Source: CAZCAC01 sp964496575 (GTDB taxonomy: Bacteria; Planctomycetota; UBA1135; GCA-002686595). From it: DNA of 64,000 bases. Below the pieces are notes generated by a model that was given only the letters and a program-made list of their open reading frames with translations, made no database searches and was not told the origin of the DNA. The position numbers were made by a program, and so were the translations under genes. Location of the stretch: positions 1 to 64,000 of the forward strand of contig CAZCAC010000004.1 in NCBI GenBank assembly GCA_964496575.1, written 5' to 3'. Shown piece after piece: positions 61,339 through 64,000 of the stretch. Numbering within the stretch: the first letter of the stretch is position 1; each line of letters opens with the position of its first letter.

Positions 61339-63810
61339 TCAATGTCGTTTGATCGGATGGTATGGACCGCCTCGTTGACGAGACGAACCCCGAACGAGGT
61401 TTACGGTGAGACCGCCAGCGGGTCTGTCATCCGCGTCGTGAACGCTCAGGACCACGCGGGGATCTGGGGGAAGGCGTACTTCCGGAGGAACGCGAACCGA
61501 GAGGCTGACAGGCATCGGTTCACCGTTCGGAGCCAGGATTCGTTTGAAGCGGACGACCTCCCCCTCGATGGGGAAGAGCGTGAAGCCGCGTGAACCATCG
61601 CGGGAGAGCGCGTGCTTCTCGCCCGGGACTTCGATCGCCGCTTCCTCGAAGGCCGGCACCAGCGCCTCGTCGACGCGCAGGAACAACAGGGCTTCCGCCG
61701 GTATATTCGGCCTGCGAATCACGAGGTCGAAGGGCTGGTTCTCCCCTCCCGGTGGCGGGGCCAACCAGAATTCGAGGTTCTGCGAGGTCATCACCAGCAT
61801 CTCGAAGAAGTTGCGGAACGCGTTGTTGTTGCTGACGTCGACCTCGGCGGGCTCGTTGGGCTGATCCACCAGGGCCGCGACCCCGACGCACCAGTGGTCG
61901 CTCGTGGGCAGGGGAATCTCCCAGTTCACCAGTCCGATCGCCTCTGCGTGCTTCGAGCCGGCGGGACCGAGCAGGGGGATCGTATAGGACCCGATGGGGA
62001 TGAAGTTGCCATCCTTTGGATCGCCATCGCCATTCGGGTCGAAGCCACCGATTCCTGTCGTGGCAACGTCGGCGTAGTAGAAGACGAGCTGGACGTTTCC
62101 GACGACCTGGCCCCCCCGGTTGCGCACTCGCGCATACAGGTGGTTCACGCTCGTCGCGATCGGTATGTCCTCGATTCCGTCGTCGTCATTGTCGACCCAG
62201 ATGTCGATCGTCGTCCACTCGGCGCCGGTCGGGGTGATCGAGAGGTCGTAGGGAGTCGGGTCGATCGGGAGGAGTGCGAATGCGGCAGCTGCATCGACGC
62301 GCCCCCAACCAAAGTTCACGTCGGGCCCGGCGAACAGTCCCGTCGCAGGCAGGTCGACGGCTGACTCCTCGATCAGGTAGCGCAGCTCGAAAGGTCCGAG
62401 ATCGATGTCCTTCTGCAGGAGCAGCGCGGCGAGGCCCGAGACGTGGGGCACGGCGTAGGATGTGCCGGAAACAGGTCGGTAGCGGATCTCGGGAGGATTG
62501 GGCTTGTAGGTCGTCGTGACTCCGACGCCCGGTGCGACCACATCCGGCTTCATCAACCCGGGTGGGTAGGGATAGTCCATGTAGCCCGGGATGGACTGCC
62601 AGGTCACCGGCCCCGTGTTGCTGCCGATGGTCGTGCTTCCCGTCTCGAGCCACAGGGCGTCGAGATGGTCCGTCGCTCCGACGGTCAGTGCATTGGGTAC
62701 GCGCCCAGGAGTCGTGATGCTGTCCGGGGGGGCGAAGATGAAATCCGCGTCATTGCCGGCGATCGCCACGCAGAGTATCTCGGCCTCGGTCAAGAGGTCG
62801 ACCGCCTCCCGCCAGGCGGGCAGGTCCGGGTCGAAGTCGTCTCTCCAGTGCACGCTCAGATTGACGATGTCCGCTTTCTTGTCCGCTGCGTATTGCATCG
62901 CCTCCCAGACCTGTTGCTGGGTCGCGTAGTCGGTCACAGCGCTGCTGACGCGCAGGAGCATGAGCTGTGCCCCGGGGGCGACACCGGTCCTCGTGCCGCC
63001 CGCTCCGGTCCCCGCCACGATTCCCGCGACACCCGTGCCGTGGAGACTGGTGCCCGTGATGATGGAGTTCTGGTTCTCGAAGTTCCACCCTGCTAGATCG
63101 TCGACGTATCCGTTGCCATCGGTATCGACACCATCCTGGTCCGCCGAGGTGATGGCTCCGTCCCCGTCGGCATCCTCGCCCAGGTTGGTCCAGATCCGAT
63201 CCTCGAGGTCGGGATGATAGATGTCGAAGCCGAGATCGATCACCGCCACGACGGCACCGACCCCCTCCACGCCTTTCGACGACAAGGTCTCCGCTCCGAT
63301 CTTCTCGACACTCCAGGAGATCTCTTCCTCATCGGGGCTCGACGTCGTGCCGCCCGCCACCCTCCGGGGCAGATCGAGTCGGACCCCGTCATCGGCGATG
63401 CGCTCCATGGCCACCACGTCTCGGATGATCGTGTTCAGGAAGCTCTTCCGGGCCTCGCAGCCGACGGCGTTGAGCATCCAGAGCCTGCGCACCTTGCGCA
63501 CGTGGCCGTCGACACGCCCCGCTTCGAGTGCGGCCAGCAGGTTGTCCTGCGTGCGCTGCGACCTCAGCCGGAGCGCATCGACCAGTCTGCGCCGGCCGTC
63601 CAGTCGGCGATGGCGACGCGTCGCCCCGACGGCGCCATCGAGTGCCGCGAAGCGCTCGGGCGGTTGCAGCCCGATGGCCTCATCGAGGTGGAAGACGACC
63701 GAGATGAAATCCGCGTCCCCCACTCGGTCCATGTGAGCCACGAGCGCGGGGTGCCGCTTGTCGAGCGGCGAGTGCTTCGGCGTCGGAGCACGACAACCCG
63801 GCTGCGGCAA
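61339..63810 (-). CDS. Subtilisin-like (S8) serine protease
   Basis: An 823-residue protein from TTG 63810; the true start may lie further upstream in another frame (see the next entry). The S8 catalytic triad is visible: Asp192 in AVIDLGFDIYHPDL (DLG rather than the usual DSG/DTG), His257 in SLHGTGVAGIVAG and Ser451 in VSGTSYAVPHVSGLAAL; the oxyanion Asn353 is in AGNDAD. Residues about 195-245 carry a calcium-like loop (DADGDGAITSADQDGVDTDGNG). The C-terminal about 290 residues form two or three beta domains. Predicted secreted. Confidence 0.82.
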   Translation of the reverse strand: MPQPGCRAPTPKHSPLDKRHPALVAHMDRVGDADFISVVFHLDEAIGLQPPERFAALDGAVGATRRHRRLDGRRRLVDALRLRSQRTQDNLLAALEAGRVDGHVRKVRRLWMLNAVGCEARKSFLNTIIRDVVAMERIADDGVRLDLPRRVAGGTTSSPDEEEISWSVEKIGAETLSSKGVEGVGAVVAVIDLGFDIYHPDLEDRIWTNLGEDADGDGAITSADQDGVDTDGNGYVDDLAGWNFENQNSIITGTSLHGTGVAGIVAGTGAGGTRTGVAPGAQLMLLRVSSAVTDYATQQQVWEAMQYAADKKADIVNLSVHWRDDFDPDLPAWREAVDLLTEAEILCVAIAGNDADFIFAPPDSITTPGRVPNALTVGATDHLDALWLETGSTTIGSNTGPVTWQSIPGYMDYPYPPGLMKPDVVAPGVGVTTTYKPNPPEIRYRPVSGTSYAVPHVSGLAALLLQKDIDLGPFELRYLIEESAVDLPATGLFAGPDVNFGWGRVDAAAAFALLPIDPTPYDLSITPTGAEWTTIDIWVDNDDDGIEDIPIATSVNHLYARVRNRGGQVVGNVQLVFYYADVATTGIGGFDPNGDGDPKDGNFIPIGSYTIPLLGPAGSKHAEAIGLVNWEIPLPTSDHWCVGVAALVDQPNEPAEVDVSNNNAFRNFFEMLVMTSQNLEFWLAPPPGGENQPFDLVIRRPNIPAEALLFLRVDEALVPAFEEAAIEVPGEKHALSRDGSRGFTLFPIEGEVVRFKRILAPNGEPMPVSLSVRVPPEVRLPPDPRVVLSVHDADDRPAGGLTVNLVRGSSRQRGGPYHPIKRH

Positions 63811-63991
63811 TCAGAACGATAAACCCCGCGCAGAGGGCATGAAGCGCTCTCTTGCCCTGGGATGATCCTCGAGCCGCTGATCGTCCGAGGATGCTCGAGT
63901 CTCCTCGTGGGAGGGGGGCAGTGCGCGTCGAATCCAGGGACTCTCCCCAGTGACTTCCGGACGACCGAATCGCGAGAGGGGCTTTCTTCAT
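63788..63991 (-). other. Lipoprotein-like signal in a different frame ahead of the S8 protease
   Basis: A minus-strand frame with ATG at 63991 encodes a hydrophobic run and lipobox (ALCAGFIVLIAAAGLSC, Cys at 63788-63790), but it is one base out of frame with the protease and ends at 63680. The protease frame lacks any signal peptide. This fits a single-base frameshift between about 63740 and 63790, or an error. The 46-residue stretch before the signal core is unusually long, which weakens the case. Confidence 0.4.
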
Positions 63992-64000
63992 GCGCTGTTA

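Overview
The window is about 64 kb of GC-rich bacterial DNA. Three things point to a planctomycete-type genome, probably a deep-branching marine Planctomycetota lineage: (1) ECF sigma factors paired with membrane anti-sigma proteins; (2) Ser/Thr kinases that carry a transmembrane helix, coiled coil and TPRs and have DWG in place of DFG; (3) large secreted beta-propeller and SGNH proteins, three of which share a C-terminal domain. This placement is inference; no rRNA, tRNA or ribosomal protein is present. No insertion sequence, prophage, CRISPR array or integrase was seen.

Layout. 1-6.2 kb (+): the end of an SPFH/zinc-ribbon protein, a DUF2500-like membrane protein, a dimethylargininase-type hydrolase, an ECF sigma factor, a metallophosphoesterase, and a coupled ECF sigma/anti-sigma/secretin-like operon. 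6.2-9.7 kb: a divergent TrpD-like enzyme (-) and a secreted gluzincin plus partner (+). 9.9-25.0 kb (-): a run of ten secreted amidohydrolase-family genes (eleven barrel units), almost all touching or overlapping. 25.3-33.2 kb: mostly housekeeping (YjbQ, DeoC, an RpiB-like protein, a GNAT, a cupin, a YrrT-like methyltransferase, small membrane proteins) ending in a TPR/TPR-AAA+ operon. 33.3-49.7 kb: secreted proteins (FG-GAP, SGNH esterase, kelch, alpha/alpha-toroid), an ECF/anti-sigma/CHAT operon, another ECF sigma, and a thioredoxin-fold lipoprotein with an in-frame TGA. 49.8-64 kb: two large paralogous receptor-like Ser/Thr kinases around secreted or outer-membrane proteins, then an S8 protease.

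Two systems stand out. First, in the amidohydrolase operon only three of the eleven units (12.7-16.6 kb) keep the HxH, Lys, His, His, Asp metal-site pattern. The other eight lost HxH but keep the fold signatures and signal peptides, and most have very charged inserts or tails. This suggests a periplasmic assembly of a few catalytic and many non-catalytic subunits. Second, the gene at 44381-45514 reads through a TGA placed exactly at the first cysteine of a thioredoxin CxxC motif (UICC). A stem-loop follows it at once, so it is a strong selenoprotein candidate.

Signalling genes (four ECF sigma factors, two anti-sigma-like proteins, two kinases, a CHAT protease-like protein) sit among the secreted-protein genes, consistent with envelope and extracellular functions under local control. 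Start codons were chosen by overlap with the previous gene, ribosome-binding sites and signal peptides; uncertain ones are flagged.
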